This document shows, piece after piece, positions 41,311-51,822 of a stretch of 64,000 nt of DNA. The translations under genes and the position numbers were made by a program. The stretch is taken from NCBI RefSeq assembly GCF_900090275.1, contig NZ_LT607755.1, forward strand, positions 1,674,001-1,738,000, in the 5' to 3' direction. The notes under the pieces were generated by a model. The model made no database searches. It saw only the letters and a list, made by a program, of their open reading frames with translations, and was not told the DNA's origin. The first letter of the stretch is position 1; each line of letters opens with the position of its first letter. Origin of the DNA: Micromonospora zamorensis (GTDB lineage Bacteria; Actinomycetota; Actinomycetes; Mycobacteriales; Micromonosporaceae).

Positions 41311-42849
41311 ATGGAGTCCGACGCCCTCTTCTCCCTCGGTGAACCCGCCGGGTCGCGCAGCGCGCCCGACGGCCCCGCCGGTGTCGACGGCTTCACCGCG
41401 GTGGCCGACGACTCGCCACTGCCCGTCCGGATGCGCCCGGTGACCCTCGACGAGCTGATCGGTCAGGACCACCTGCTCGCCCCCGGCGCCCCACTACGGC
41501 AGCTGGTCTCCGGCGGCGCCCCGCTGTCGGTGATCCTCTGGGGCCCGCCGGGCAGCGGCAAGACCACCATCGCGCACCTGGTGGCCGGGGCGACCGACCG
41601 CCGATTCGTCGCCATGTCGGCGCTCTCCGCCGGCGTCAAGGACGTGCGGGCGGTGATCGAGGCGGCCCGCCGCCAGCGCCGCTCGGGCGGCCCGCAGACC
41701 GTGCTCTTCATCGACGAGGTGCACCGGTTCAGCAAGACCCAGCAGGATTCGCTGCTCGCCGCCGTCGAGGACCGTACTGTCACGTTGCTGGCGGCGACCA
41801 CCGAAAACCCGTACTTCTCGGTCATCTCGCCGTTGCTGTCGCGGTGCGTGCTGCTGACCCTGCAACCGTTGGACGACGCGGCGGTGCGGGGCCTGCTGCG
41901 CCGCGCTGTCACCGACAAGCGCGGGCTGGACGGCGCCCTGACCCTGACCCCGGAGGCCGAGGACCACCTGGTCCGGCTGGCCGCCGGTGACGTCCGCAAG
42001 GCACTCACCGCACTGGAGGCGGCGGCGGCCTCCGCCACGGCGCTCGGCGCCGGGCGGATCGACCTCGCCACCGCCGAGCAGGCCGTCGACGTGGCGGCGG
42101 TGCGCTACGACCGCGACGGCGACGCCCACTACGACGTGGTCAGCGCCTTCATCAAGAGCATGCGCGGTTCGGACGTGGACGCCGCGGTGCACTGGCTGGC
42201 CCGCATGCTGGTCGCCGGCGAGGACGCCCGGTTCATCGCCCGCCGCCTGGTCATCTTCGCCAGCGAGGACGTGGGCATGGCCGACCCCGGGGCCCTGAGC
42301 GTGGCCACCGCCGCGGCGCACGCCGTCGAGTACGTCGGTCTGCCCGAAGCGCAGCTCAACCTTGCCCAGGCGGTGATCCACCTGGCGACGGCGCCCAAGT
42401 CGAACTCCGCCACCACCGCCATCGGCGCCGCGATCGCCGACGTGCGGGCCGGTCGCGGCGGTCCCGTGCCGCGAGGGCTGCGTGACGCGCACTACGCCGG
42501 CGCCCGAGGGTTGGGCCACGGCACCGGCTACCGCTACCCGCACGACGACCAACGCGGTGTGGTCACCCAGCAGTACGTCCCGGACGACCTGGTGGGCACC
42601 GACTACTACCAGCCCAGCCCGCACGGCGCCGAACGGTCGGTGGCCACCCGGCTGCCGCTGCTGCGCCGGATCGTGCGGGGTCTGCCGGCTCCGACCGCCC
42701 GTCCGGACACTCCGACAGCCGAGCCACCTGTAACGGCACAGGCCGCGTCGGCGCTACCTGGCGAGACCGGTCGCCCGGCGACCGGCACGGGCGCACCCGG
42801 CACGATGCAGGACAGCGGCACTGATGCCGCAGGAGAGGGTCAACAGTGA
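41311..42849 (+). CDS. rarA: Replication-associated recombination protein RarA (MgsA)
   Basis: This 512-residue AAA+ ATPase acts at stalled replication forks. Walker [10 protein letters not shown] (about 79-87), Walker [12 protein letters not shown], sensor 1 [10 protein letters not shown] and the C-terminal tetramerisation domain ([19 protein letters not shown]) are present. ATG 41311 or GTG 41308 could be the start, and neither has a clear ribosome site. The C-terminal extension of about 60 residues is Ala/Thr/Pro-rich. It overlaps the following gene by 4 bases. Confidence 0.94.
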   Translation: MESDALFSLGEPAGSRSAPDGPAGVDGFTAVADDSPLPVRMRPVTLDELIGQDHLLAPGAPLRQLVSGGAPLSVILWGPPGSGKTTIAHLVAGATDRRFVAMSALSAGVKDVRAVIEAARRQRRSGGPQTVLFIDEVHRFSKTQQDSLLAAVEDRTVTLLAATTENPYFSVISPLLSRCVLLTLQPLDDAAVRGLLRRAVTDKRGLDGALTLTPEAEDHLVRLAAGDVRKALTALEAAAASATALGAGRIDLATAEQAVDVAAVRYDRDGDAHYDVVSAFIKSMRGSDVDAAVHWLARMLVAGEDARFIARRLVIFASEDVGMADPGALSVATAAAHAVEYVGLPEAQLNLAQAVIHLATAPKSNSATTAIGAAIADVRAGRGGPVPRGLRDAHYAGARGLGHGTGYRYPHDDQRGVVTQQYVPDDLVGTDYYQPSPHGAERSVATRLPLLRRIVRGLPAPTARPDTPTAEPPVTAQAASALPGETGRPATGTGAPGTMQDSGTDAAGEGQQ

Positions 42850-45800
42850 GATCGCGTGGTGGGGACCGCCCGGACGAGGGCCCGGACGAGCGGCGCGATC
42901 CCCGCGCCAAGACGCGTCGCTGGGGTCGGGGGCGGGCCGCCGAGCCCGAGCCCGAGGAGCCGGTCGCCGGCGAGGAGTTCGGCTGGATCGACGACCTGCG
43001 CTCTGCCAAGCAGCAACGCACCGAGCTGGGCCCGGACGGCGCCCCGGCGGAGCCGAGCCGTCCCGCTGCGGGTGCGCCGGCCGCACCGGCGGGGCCGCGT
43101 ACGGGTACGCCGGCAGCGCCGGCCGGTGGACGCGGCGGTGCTCCGGTGCCGCCGGAGGCCCCGGCTCCACCCGCGCCGCGCCAGACCGACCCGGGTGCCG
43201 GCCCGCGTCGACCGGTCGACGGTCCCTGGCCGGGGGAGGCGCCGCCCGCCGGCCGCCACCCGGATGAGCGGCCACCCGCGGCCAGCCCCGGTGCACCCGC
43301 CCCGGGCCAGCCGGCGCGCCGAGGAGTGCAGCCGGCACCCGCTGCGCGTGCCGCCGTACCACCAGCGCCACCCACCGCCCGACCAGTTGGCGGCGACCCG
43401 GCCGGCCCACCGGGGCCTCGCCCCGACGCGCCCGGCGGCCCGGTCCGCTCCCGCCCCGCGGCGGTTCCGCCCGGCCCACCCGTGGGCCCTCCGACCTCCG
43501 GCGCCCCGACCGGTCGCCGTCCGGATGCTGCCGGTCCGACCGGTCGCCGTCCGGACGCTGCCACGCCCGGGGGTAACCCGGACGCGATGCCGCCGTTGCG
43601 CCGACCGGACGCCGGAGCGCCGGGCCGCCGACCGGGCCCCGAGCCCGTCGAGCCCGGCCGCGCGGTGCCGCCTGCCGACGGCACGCCCGCCGGCCGCCGG
43701 TCCGCCGGTCCAGCACCCGATCCAGCTCGGGGCACCGGGCCGTCCCCCGCCGCAGCGCGGTACGACGGCACGCCGGCCGGCGCCGTCCCGCCGATCGCGG
43801 ATGGCCTGCGACCCGACCCCGCCATCGACCGTGACCCGCGTACCGCCCGGCGCCGGCCAGGCCCGGTCGACCCCGGCGCGCCGGAGCCCACCGGCCCCCG
43901 TGCCGCTGAGCGCTCCCGCCCGGCAGCCGGCGGCCACCGCCGCGCCGCCGAACCCGACGAGCCGATGGTGCCCCGCTCGGGCAACGCGCCGCCGGTGCCC
44001 GCAGCGTCCGGCGGTCACAGCGGCGCGACGCCCACCATCGCCCCCACCGACGGCACGGGTCGCCGCCGGGCCACCTCCGACGAGCCGGAGCGGCGTACGC
44101 CGGCCGGCGGCGAACCTCGACCGGACCGCCCGGAGCGGCCCGCCGACTGGCTGCGCCAGGCCGGTCGCCTGCCGCACACCGACCCGGGCCTGCCGGTGGT
44201 CAACCGCCGAGGTGGGCCCCCGCCGGCCGAGGGCCGGCGTCCCGTACCGCCCGCCGGCGCCGGTGACATCGTCGACCCGGCGGCCGGTCGGCTCGGCGTA
44301 CCCGATCCGGCCGCGGAGCGCTCCGCTGGCCGCCGGCCCGCCGGGCCACCGACCGACCCGGGCTCGGAGGGACCCACCGGTCGTCGTGCCGTACGCCCCG
44401 ACGCGTCGGGTTCCACCGGAGAACAGGCGACCCCCTATCCGCCGGCGACCGGCGACCGTCCCGGCCGGGGCCGGGGCGCCGCAGCGCCTGCTCCGGATCC
44501 CACAGTGCGGCGTGGCCGTGCGGCAGCTGGTGCTGGCCCGGACGGCATGCCTGCTCCGGATCCCACAGTGCGGCGTGGTCGTGGGGCTGCTGGTCCTGGT
44601 CCGGACGGGATGCCCGCTCCGGATCCGGCCGGTCGGCGACGTCCGCCCGTCGAGGGTGGCCCGGGTCGACAGGGGCCGGCGAGCGACCGGGGCGACGACC
44701 CTTATGCCGCTGGGCGACCCGCGCCCGGTGCCGGCCCCGCCGCACCGGTTCGGGGTGCCGCCCGTTCCACTCCGCCCGGTCGGGCCCGGCCCGTTGCGGG
44801 TGAGGCACCGGGTGCCGGCCCCCGCGACGCCGTCCGTTCGGAGGGCCCGGCTCGTGCCGCCGTGCCTCCGGGTGGAGACGGGCCGCCGCGTCCGCGTCCG
44901 GACGGTCCGGCCCGCGCCGCCGTCCGCCCACCCGGTGGCATGCAACCGCCCTCCGCCGACGAACGGCCGGGCGGTGCGCCGGGCGGCGGACCGGGTTCTC
45001 CCGCGCCGGCCCGTGGTGGTGCGCAGGTCGGTCGACCGGTGCCACCTGACCGTGCCGCCGGCCGTGCCCTGCCTCCGAATCGGGAGCCCGGCCGAGCCGA
45101 GCCGAGCGGTGTCGCCCCGGTGCCACCACCCGGCCGCCCCGGCGATCCCGTCGGTGTGGCCCGCGCCGCCGCCGCGGTGCCGTCCCCGTCCGGCCCGGTG
45201 GACCGCCCGGCACCGGATCCGTCCGGCGGGCCGGCCCTGCGCCCGGCGGATCAGGACTCGCCGGACGACGCCGCCGCAGCGGGTGCCCGGGCCGAGGCGC
45301 ACCGCGAGTCGCGTGAACGACGCCGGCTGCGTGCGGCGGTGCTGGCCCTGGTCAGCATCGTGCTGCTCGGTGCGGTGCCGCTCTTCTTCGGCATCCGGAC
45401 GTTGAGCCGTGACCCGGTCTTCGACAACCTGGACAAGCTCGACGTGCCCGGCTGGGCTGCCGCGAAGACCGTCGACGACGTCAGCGGCAGCCGGTGGTGT
45501 CTGCTCGACTGCCGGCTGCGTGAGCGCACCGTCACCTCGGAGAAGGCGCCGGACGAGACGGCGAAGGCCTACGAGAACGCGTTGCGTCAGGACGGTTGGC
45601 AGCCGTGGAAGGTGAGCCGCTGCCCGGAGCAGGAGACCAAGGGCAGCTACACCTGTTGGCGGCGCGACGAGTTGACGCTCGACCTGTGGGTCCGCGAGCC
45701 GACCTGTGTGCCGCCGCCGGTCGACGGCGAGCCGGCCGTCGTGCCGTCGACCGATCCGTCTGCCGATCCGTCGGCCGCTGCGACAGGGTGCACCGGCTCG

Positions 45801-45944
45801 TTGGTGTCGGTGAAGGTACGCAACGCGATCGACGACGAGCGGACCAGGCCGCAGCCGACCACCGACCCGTCACTGACCGGAGAGGATCCGTTCCCGACGG
45901 TCAGCGGTGATCCGCTGGGGGAGCTGACACCCTCACCGTCCTGA
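42846..45944 (+). CDS. Very long Pro/Arg/Gly-rich membrane protein of unknown function
   Basis: This is 1032 residues. Residues 1-50 are charged with a short conserved-looking patch ([16 protein letters not shown]). About 50-815 is low-complexity Pro/Ala/Gly/Arg sequence with tandem repeats. A single membrane helix follows ([21 protein letters not shown]), then an extracytoplasmic domain of about 190 residues with four to six cysteines ([31 protein letters not shown]). The disordered part is cytoplasmic. GTG 42846 overlaps the rarA stop. Two other frames are open almost throughout, but the C-terminal domain, codon use and the overlap start support this one. It could link the envelope to a cytoplasmic partner. 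Confidence 0.8.
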   Translation: MRSRGGDRPDEGPDERRDPRAKTRRWGRGRAAEPEPEEPVAGEEFGWIDDLRSAKQQRTELGPDGAPAEPSRPAAGAPAAPAGPRTGTPAAPAGGRGGAPVPPEAPAPPAPRQTDPGAGPRRPVDGPWPGEAPPAGRHPDERPPAASPGAPAPGQPARRGVQPAPAARAAVPPAPPTARPVGGDPAGPPGPRPDAPGGPVRSRPAAVPPGPPVGPPTSGAPTGRRPDAAGPTGRRPDAATPGGNPDAMPPLRRPDAGAPGRRPGPEPVEPGRAVPPADGTPAGRRSAGPAPDPARGTGPSPAAARYDGTPAGAVPPIADGLRPDPAIDRDPRTARRRPGPVDPGAPEPTGPRAAERSRPAAGGHRRAAEPDEPMVPRSGNAPPVPAASGGHSGATPTIAPTDGTGRRRATSDEPERRTPAGGEPRPDRPERPADWLRQAGRLPHTDPGLPVVNRRGGPPPAEGRRPVPPAGAGDIVDPAAGRLGVPDPAAERSAGRRPAGPPTDPGSEGPTGRRAVRPDASGSTGEQATPYPPATGDRPGRGRGAAAPAPDPTVRRGRAAAGAGPDGMPAPDPTVRRGRGAAGPGPDGMPAPDPAGRRRPPVEGGPGRQGPASDRGDDPYAAGRPAPGAGPAAPVRGAARSTPPGRARPVAGEAPGAGPRDAVRSEGPARAAVPPGGDGPPRPRPDGPARAAVRPPGGMQPPSADERPGGAPGGGPGSPAPARGGAQVGRPVPPDRAAGRALPPNREPGRAEPSGVAPVPPPGRPGDPVGVARAAAAVPSPSGPVDRPAPDPSGGPALRPADQDSPDDAAAAGARAEAHRESRERRRLRAAVLALVSIVLLGAVPLFFGIRTLSRDPVFDNLDKLDVPGWAAAKTVDDVSGSRWCLLDCRLRERTVTSEKAPDETAKAYENALRQDGWQPWKVSRCPEQETKGSYTCWRRDELTLDLWVREPTCVPPPVDGEPAVVPSTDPSADPSAAATGCTGSLVSVKVRNAIDDERTRPQPTTDPSLTGEDPFPTVSGDPLGELTPSPS
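44490..44615 (+). repeat. 63-bp tandem repeat inside the Pro-rich gene
   Basis: Two full units (44490-44552, 44553-44615) and the start of a third encode a 21-residue repeat beginning [10 protein letters not shown] and ending GPDGMP. A separate 30-bp repeat near 43511 and 43541 encodes [14 protein letters not shown] units. Confidence 0.8.
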
Positions 45945-46093
45945 GCCGGCCTCCATCACGGACGGTAGGGTCTGGGGCTGGCGGGCATGCCCGCTACCGG
46001 TGAGCGTCGACGACTCGACGACCGGTACGGGTGCCATCGTTGTGCGTTCCGAGGACGTCGGGTCCTGCGGAACTCTGCTTGAGGAGGACAGGC

Positions 46094-46558
46094 GTGGGCG
46101 ACATTGGAGCCATCGCGGCGCTGATCGCGGCGTGCGCGTTCGCGGTGCTGGTGCTCATTCTGACGCTGCCCATCCTGCGGCTGCGGCACACGGTTGACGC
46201 CACCACCCGCATGATCAACGACCTCAACGACCGGACAGCGCCGCTGCTCGGTGACGTGAACACCACTGTGAAGAACGTCAACACGGCGCTGGAGCAGGTG
46301 CAGACCTCGCTCGACGGCGTCAACCTGCAGCTGGCGAAGGTCGACACGATGACCAGCCACGCGCAGAACGTCACCGCCAACGTCGCCAACCTGGCCACCG
46401 TCGTCTCCGCCGCGGCTGCCAACCCGCTGGTCAAGGTGGCCGCGTTCGGCTACAGCGTGCGCAAGGCCGCCGCCGGCCGTCGGCACGCCGAGACCGAGCG
46501 TGAGGTCCGCGACACCATCAAGCAGCAGCGGCGGGCCGCGCGGCGCGGCAACCGCTGA
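46094..46558 (+). CDS. DUF948-family membrane-anchored protein
   Basis: This 154-residue protein has one N-terminal membrane helix (about 5-27, IAALIAACAFAVLVLILTLPIL). A heptad-like helical region follows (TTRMINDLNDRTAPLLGDVNTTVKNVN in outline), then a basic C-terminal tail. DUF948 proteins have no defined role. The gene regularly precedes alaS in actinobacteria. GTG 46094 has GAGGAGG upstream. Confidence 0.88.
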   Translation: MGDIGAIAALIAACAFAVLVLILTLPILRLRHTVDATTRMINDLNDRTAPLLGDVNTTVKNVNTALEQVQTSLDGVNLQLAKVDTMTSHAQNVTANVANLATVVSAAAANPLVKVAAFGYSVRKAAAGRRHAETEREVRDTIKQQRRAARRGNR

Positions 46559-46587
46559 CCGGCCGGCGTACCAGGAGGTAACGAGAC

Positions 46588-46893
46588 ATGAGGCGTCTGT
46601 TCTGGCTCGGTATCGGAGTGGCCGTCGGTGTGATCGTGGTCCGCAAGGCGACCCGGACCGCGCAGGCGTACACACCGGCCGGCATCGCCAGCACGTTGAC
46701 GGAATCCGCTGGCGGCCTGGTCGAGTCGCTGCGTAGCTTCGTGGAGGACGTGCGGGTCGGCATGGCCGAGCGCGAGCAGGAGATCCACCAGGCGTTCGCC
46801 CAGGGCGAGGCGTTCGACGATCAGTTCGCCGAGCTGCGGGAAGACCCGCGGATCGGCGATCGGGAAATCTTTCCGGAGGAACACCAGCGATGA
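46588..46893 (+). CDS. DUF6167-family small protein
   Basis: This 101-residue protein has one N-terminal hydrophobic helix ([19 protein letters not shown]) and an acidic amphipathic C-terminus. It is a conserved actinobacterial protein of unknown function, always near alaS. It overlaps alaS by 4 bases (ATGA) and has GGAGG upstream. Confidence 0.85.
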   Translation: MRRLFWLGIGVAVGVIVVRKATRTAQAYTPAGIASTLTESAGGLVESLRSFVEDVRVGMAEREQEIHQAFAQGEAFDDQFAELREDPRIGDREIFPEEHQR

Positions 46894-49568
46894 AGACGGC
46901 GGAGATCAAGCGACGGTACCTCGCGCACTTCGAGGCGAATGGCCACACCGTGGTGCCGTCCGCTCCGCTGCCCGCCATCAGCGACCCGAACCTGTTGTTC
47001 GTCAACGCCGGCATGGTGCAGTTCGTGCCGTACTTCCTGGGGCAGCAGACTCCGCCGTACCAGCGGGCGGTCAGTGTGCAGAAGTGCCTGCGCACCCCGG
47101 ACATCGACGAGGTCGGCAAGACCAGCCGGCACGGCACGTTCTTCCAGATGAACGGCAACTTCTCCTTCGGTGACTACTTCAAGGCCGGCGCGATCCCGCT
47201 GGCCTGGGAGTTGTCCACGAAGCCGATCGCCGAGGGTGGCTACGGCCTGGACCCCGAGCGGATCTGGCCGACGATCTACCTCGACGACGACGAGGCGTAC
47301 GAGATCTGGCGGTCGGTGGGTGTGCCGGCCGACCGGATCGTCCGCCGGGGCAAGGCGGACAACTTCTGGTCGATGGGCATTCCCGGGCCGTGCGGCCCGT
47401 CGTCGGAGCTGTTCTACGACCGGGGCCCGGAGTACGGCCGGGAGGGCGGCCCGGCGGTCGACGAGGACCGGTACATGGAGTACTGGAATCTCGTGTTCAT
47501 GCAGTTCGAGCGGGGTCCGGGCACCACCAAGGAGGACTACCCGATCCTGGGTGACCTGCCGGCGAAGAACATCGACACCGGCATGGGCCTGGAGCGGATG
47601 GCCTCGATCCTGCAGGGCGTCGACAACCTGTACGAGATCGACGAGGTCCGGCCGATCCTGGCGCGGGCGGCGGAGTTGACCGGTAAGCGGTACGGGGCGC
47701 ACTCCGGGCACGTGGCGAGCGAGTCGCACCCGGACGACGTTCGGCTGCGGGTGATCGCCGACCACGTGCGCACGGCGCTGATGCTGATCGGCGACGGCGT
47801 GACCCCGTCCAACGAGGGGCGCGGCTACGTGCTTCGCCGGATCATGCGCCGGGCGATCCGGTCGATCCGGCTGCTCGGCTGGCAGGATCGCGCGCTGCCC
47901 GAGCTGCTGCCGGTGGCCCGCGACTGCATGGCCCCGTCGTACCCGGAGCTGGCGACCGACTTCGACCGGATCGCGGATTACGCGTACGCGGAGGAGGAGG
48001 CGTTCCTGTCCACCCTGCGTGCGGGCACGACGATCCTGGACACCGCGATCGCCGAGACCCGCACCGCGGGAGGCACCTCGCTGTCCGGGGCGAAGGCGTT
48101 CCAGCTGCACGACACGTACGGCTTCCCGATCGACCTGACCCTGGAGATCGCCTCCGAGCAGGGCCTCCAGGTGGACGACGAGGGGTTCCGGCGGCTGATG
48201 GCCGACCAGCGGACCCGGGCGAAGGCGGACGCGCAGGCCCGCAAGACCGGTCACACCGACCTGTCGGCGTACCGGTCGGTGCTCGACTCGGGTGGCCCGG
48301 TGACGTTCACCGGCTACAGCGAGGTGGCCCGCGAGTCGACGGTCCGGGCGCTGCTCGGTGCCGACGGCCCGCGCCAGGCGGCGACCGAGGGCGACACCAT
48401 CGAGCTGGTTCTCGACACGACGCCGTTCTACGCCGAGGGCGGTGGTCAGCAGCCCGACCAGGGCATGATCACCGTCGGTGGCGGGCAGGTCGAGGTGCTC
48501 GACGTGCAGCAGCCGGTGCCTGGCCTGATCGTGCACCGCGCCCGGGTGATCCGGGGTGAGGTGCGCGCCGGTGAGGCCGGCTACGCCGAGATCGACACGA
48601 CCCGGCGGCGGGCGATCTCCCGGTCGCACACCGCCACGCACCTGGTGCACCAGACCATGCGCAACTTCCTCGGTGAGTCGGCGACCCAGGCGGGGTCGCT
48701 GAACGCGCCCGGTCGGCTCCGGTTCGACTTCAACACCCCGACCGGGGTGTCGCCGACCGTCCTGCGGGACGTGGAGCAGCAGGTCAACGAGGTGCTCCTG
48801 GCCGACCTGGAGGTGCACGCCTTCATCACCTCGCTGGACGAGGCGCGGCGGATCGGGGCAATGGCGCTCTTCGGCGAGAAGTACGGCGAGGAGGTGCGGG
48901 TCGTCGAGGTGGGTGACTACGCCCGGGAGCTGTGCGGCGGCACGCACGTGGCGCGCTCGGCCCAGCTCGGCCTCGTGAAGATCCTCTCCGAGTCGTCCAT
49001 CGGCTCCGGCGTCCGCCGGGTCGAGGCGCTGGTCGGCATGGACGCCTTCGGCTTCCTGGCCCGTGAGCACCTGCTGGTCTCCCGGTTGGCGGAGCTGTAC
49101 AGGGTGCCCAACGACCAGGTCGCCGACCGGGTGGAGCAGACCGTCACCCAGCTCCGGGACGCGGAGAAAGAGCTGGAGAAGCTGCGTGCCCAGCTGGTGC
49201 TGGGTGGTGCGGCGGCGCTCGCCGCGCAGGCCAAGGACGTGCGCGGGGTCGCGTACGTGGGCACCGAGGCGCCGGAGGGCGCGGCCGGTAACGACGTGCG
49301 GACCCTGGCCCAGGAGATTCGCGGCAAGATCGACCCGGCGCGGCCGGCGGTGGTCGCGGTGGCGGCCCGGTCGAACGGCAAGGCGTCCCTGGTGGTGGCG
49401 GTCAACGCGGCCGCGCGCAGCCGTGGCCTGGCCGCGTCGGACCTGGTGAAGGCGGCGTTCTCCGGGCGCGGCGGTGGCAGCCCCGACCTGGCCCAGGGTG
49501 GCGGACTGCCGGCGACCGAGGCTCCGAACCTGCTGCTCACCGTCGAGAAGGCGATCACCGAGGCGTGA
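46890..49568 (+). CDS. alaS: Alanyl-tRNA synthetase
   Basis: This 892-residue synthetase has all parts: the N-terminal catalytic domain ([18 protein letters not shown]), the tRNA-recognition helices, the editing domain with HTATHLVHQ and CGGTHVARS zinc ligands, and a C-terminal DHHA1 domain (about 770-892). Charging and editing are both expected. ATG 46890 overlaps the DUF6167 stop. A hairpin follows before ruvX. Confidence 0.98.
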   Translation: MKTAEIKRRYLAHFEANGHTVVPSAPLPAISDPNLLFVNAGMVQFVPYFLGQQTPPYQRAVSVQKCLRTPDIDEVGKTSRHGTFFQMNGNFSFGDYFKAGAIPLAWELSTKPIAEGGYGLDPERIWPTIYLDDDEAYEIWRSVGVPADRIVRRGKADNFWSMGIPGPCGPSSELFYDRGPEYGREGGPAVDEDRYMEYWNLVFMQFERGPGTTKEDYPILGDLPAKNIDTGMGLERMASILQGVDNLYEIDEVRPILARAAELTGKRYGAHSGHVASESHPDDVRLRVIADHVRTALMLIGDGVTPSNEGRGYVLRRIMRRAIRSIRLLGWQDRALPELLPVARDCMAPSYPELATDFDRIADYAYAEEEAFLSTLRAGTTILDTAIAETRTAGGTSLSGAKAFQLHDTYGFPIDLTLEIASEQGLQVDDEGFRRLMADQRTRAKADAQARKTGHTDLSAYRSVLDSGGPVTFTGYSEVARESTVRALLGADGPRQAATEGDTIELVLDTTPFYAEGGGQQPDQGMITVGGGQVEVLDVQQPVPGLIVHRARVIRGEVRAGEAGYAEIDTTRRRAISRSHTATHLVHQTMRNFLGESATQAGSLNAPGRLRFDFNTPTGVSPTVLRDVEQQVNEVLLADLEVHAFITSLDEARRIGAMALFGEKYGEEVRVVEVGDYARELCGGTHVARSAQLGLVKILSESSIGSGVRRVEALVGMDAFGFLAREHLLVSRLAELYRVPNDQVADRVEQTVTQLRDAEKELEKLRAQLVLGGAAALAAQAKDVRGVAYVGTEAPEGAAGNDVRTLAQEIRGKIDPARPAVVAVAARSNGKASLVVAVNAAARSRGLAASDLVKAAFSGRGGGSPDLAQGGGLPATEAPNLLLTVEKAITEA

Positions 49569-49585
49569 TGGGCGATCACTCTCAG

Positions 49586-49613
49586 CCAGGGCGGGCCATC
49601 TGGTCCGCCCTGG
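49586..49613. terminator. Hairpin between alaS and ruvX
   Basis: CCAGGGCGG (49586-49594) pairs with CCGCCCTGG (49605-49613). It may lower readthrough from alaS into ruvX-mltG. Confidence 0.55.
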
Positions 49614-49640
49614 TTCGTACCCGCCGGGCGGTGACCGTCG

Positions 49641-50099
49641 GTGGTTGAGTTCAAGCGCGGTGTGCGGATCGGTGTGGATGTCGGTCAGGTGCGGGTGGGG
49701 GTCTCCCGCTCGGATCCGGACGGGATCCTGGCAACGCCGCTGGTCACGCTGGCCCGTGATCTGACGGCGGCGCCGGACGCGGTGCCGAGCGACCTCGCCG
49801 AGTTGGCCGCGCTGGTGGCCGAGCATGAGGCCGTTGTGGTTGTCGTCGGCCTTCCGGTCAATCTCGCGGGCAAGCATGGCCCTGCGGCCGTCCATGTGAA
49901 GGCGTACGCTGACCGACTGGTCGATGTGATAGCGCCCGTCCCGGTAACGCTCACTGACGAGAGGATGTCGACCGTGGTCGCTTCTCGTAGGCTTGCCGAG
50001 CGTGGCGTCCGAGGTAAACGTCAACGTGCGGTTGTCGACCAGGCGGCCGCGGTGGAGATCCTGCAGAGCTGGCTGGATGCGCAGCGGAGGCGGACGTAA
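49641..50099 (+). CDS. ruvX: Putative pre-16S rRNA nuclease RuvX (YqgF)
   Basis: This 152-residue RNase H-fold protein of the YqgF/RuvX family matures 16S rRNA in other bacteria. It has GVDVGQVRVGVS with the first acidic residue, VVVVGLPVNLAGKHGPAA, LTDERMSTV with the Glu, and VVDQAAAVEILQSWLD with the last Asp. GTG 49641 lacks a good ribosome site, and GTG 49662 is an alternative. It overlaps mltG by one base (TAATG). Confidence 0.93.
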   Translation: MVEFKRGVRIGVDVGQVRVGVSRSDPDGILATPLVTLARDLTAAPDAVPSDLAELAALVAEHEAVVVVVGLPVNLAGKHGPAAVHVKAYADRLVDVIAPVPVTLTDERMSTVVASRRLAERGVRGKRQRAVVDQAAAVEILQSWLDAQRRRT

Positions 50100-51295
50100 T
50101 GATCGACGATCTGGACCTTGGGTTCGACGAGCCGGAGCGGGGGGAGAAGGGCCGGCATCGGCGCGGCTTCCGCAAGCGCAACGGTAAGTCCGGTGGCGGC
50201 GGCCGGGGCAAGACGTTCCTGGCTCTGCTGATGGCACTGGTCCTGCTGGGCGGCATCGGTGGTGGCGCGTTCTACGGCTTCGACCGCATCCAGAACTACT
50301 TCGTCACCCCCGACTACGACGGCGCCGGGTCCGGTGAGATCACCGTCGAGATCAAGAACGGGGCGCTGATCGCCGACATGGCGGACGCCCTCGTCGCGGC
50401 CGACGTGGTGAAGAGCCAGAAGGCGTTCATCGAGGCGGCCGAGGCCAACTCCCGCAGCAAGAACATCCAGCCGGGCACGTACAAGCTGCGCAAGCAGATG
50501 AGCGGCGAGAGTGCCGTCACCGCGATGCTCGACCTGAAGAACAAGATCGTCAACGGGCTCACCATCCCCGAGGGCCGCACCGCCAAGAACATCTACAAGC
50601 TGCTCTCCGACAAGACCAAGATCCCGGTCAAGGAGTTCGAGGCCGCCGCGAAGGACCCGGAGGCGCTCGGCGTTCCGGACTGGTGGTTCACGCGCGAGGA
50701 CGGCAAGAAGGTCGTCAAGTCCGTCGAGGGCTTCCTCTACCCGGACACGTACGAGATCCCGCCGAAGGCCACCGCGGAGAGCATCCTCAAGCTGATGGTG
50801 GACAACTTCCTCACCGTGACCCAGGAGATGAAGTTCGCCGACCGGGTGCAGAAGGAACGCAAGGTCAGCCCGTACGAGGCGCTGATCGTGGCGTCGTTGG
50901 CCCAGGCCGAGGCGGGTAACAAGGACGACCTTGGCAAGGTCGCCCGGGTGGCGTACAACCGGGCGTACGGCGAGTTCCCCTGCAACTGCCTGGAGATGGA
51001 CGTCACCGTCAACTACTACCTGGAGTCGATCGGCAAGCCGACCAAGTCGTCCAAGCAGATGACGGCGGCCGAGCTGGACGACCCGAGGAACCCGTACAAC
51101 CGCAAGCTGCCCGGCATGATCCCCACCCCGATCAACAACCCGGGTAAGCAGGCCCTGGAAGGTGCCATGGCCACGCCGACGGGCAAGTGGCTCTACTTCG
51201 TGGCGATCGACAAGGAGGGCCACTCCGAGTTCGCCGAGACGTACGAGCAGCACCAGCGCAACGAGGCCAAGGCCCGGGAGGCCGGCATCATCTGA
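50099..51295 (+). CDS. mltG: Endolytic murein transglycosylase MltG
   Basis: This 398-residue enzyme cleaves nascent glycan strands and so ends peptidoglycan polymerisation. A basic cytoplasmic N-terminus and one membrane helix (about 40-60) precede a LysM-like domain (PGTYKLRKQMSGESAVTAML in outline). The YceG catalytic domain carries the conserved Glu in VASLAQAEAGN. The C-terminal PTPINNPGKQALEGA is diagnostic. It is coupled to ruvX. Confidence 0.95.
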   Translation: MIDDLDLGFDEPERGEKGRHRRGFRKRNGKSGGGGRGKTFLALLMALVLLGGIGGGAFYGFDRIQNYFVTPDYDGAGSGEITVEIKNGALIADMADALVAADVVKSQKAFIEAAEANSRSKNIQPGTYKLRKQMSGESAVTAMLDLKNKIVNGLTIPEGRTAKNIYKLLSDKTKIPVKEFEAAAKDPEALGVPDWWFTREDGKKVVKSVEGFLYPDTYEIPPKATAESILKLMVDNFLTVTQEMKFADRVQKERKVSPYEALIVASLAQAEAGNKDDLGKVARVAYNRAYGEFPCNCLEMDVTVNYYLESIGKPTKSSKQMTAAELDDPRNPYNRKLPGMIPTPINNPGKQALEGAMATPTGKWLYFVAIDKEGHSEFAETYEQHQRNEAKAREAGII

Positions 51296-51315
51296 CCGGC
51301 CGCGCAGCAGACCAG

Positions 51316-51374
51316 AAAGGCTCCCTTGCCGACGGTGACCGAAATTGCGGTCTCGTCGGTAAGGGAGCCTTTTT
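51316..51374 (+). terminator. Rho-independent terminator with T-tract after mltG
   Basis: AAAGGCTCCCTT (51316-51327) pairs with AAGGGAGCCTTT (51361-51372). An inner stem (CCGACG/CGTCGG) adds stability, and TTTTT follows at 51370-51374. This is the clearest classical terminator in the window and ends the alaS-ruvX-mltG unit. Confidence 0.9.
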
Positions 51375-51400
51375 GAGTCGACGCTGACGCATCTATCGCG

Positions 51401-51678
51401 TCATTGTGAGTGACTCGTTCCGGTCCACGAAACGGTGCGCGGGTTCAGGAACGTCCACGCGCCGTTGCTGTTCTGCTGTCGCAGCGCGAATGTGCGGTTG
51501 TAGCCGGTGTTGCGGTCGACCGCGCCGTAAGTCTCGCCCCAGGTCAGAGTTGGTGTTTGTCCGACCGGCTGCCGGCTGCGGCGTCCGCATGGGGGCGCGC
51601 CGATCATCAGCGAAAGACTGAGGACCGCGGCAGTCGCGACAAGGGCACGCAGAATGCGTTTTGAAGGTTTCCCCCCAT
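51401..51678 (-). pseudogene. Small secreted protein with a probable +1 frame break at the start
   Basis: On the minus strand a frame of about 90 codons ending at 51401 has a clear signal-peptide pattern (KPSKRILRALVATAAVLSLSLM) and a mature part ending TVSWTGTSHSQ. That frame has no ATG, GTG or TTG before the hydrophobic stretch. An ATG at 51678-51676 sits directly before a run of G bases and is one base out of frame. One extra G would give MGGKPSKRIL. Either the gene is frameshifted or the G-run was miscounted in sequencing. An internal ATG would lose the signal peptide. The product family is not recognised. Confidence 0.5.
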
Positions 51679-51822
51679 TTTCCGGTCGGCCGTAACGCCG
51701 TAAGAATGCATCGCCGTCAAGCGATTGTCGGGCCGTCGAGCATTGTCCGCGGTCCCGTTCTCTGGTGGCGTGGCCTGCGTGCTGGGTAGGGTCGATCCGA
51801 ACATCGCGGAGGGCGGAGATTG

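Noticed and set aside
42840..45302. Minus-strand frame of 820 codons and second plus-strand frame over the Pro-rich gene
   Set aside because: The overlap start with rarA, the membrane helix and the cysteine-bearing C-terminal domain all belong to the frame at 42846. The others end without domains.
46821..50237. Open frame of 1138 codons on the minus strand over alaS and ruvX
   Set aside because: It is a GC-driven shadow of alaS, with no ribosome site, no conserved motif and abnormal composition.
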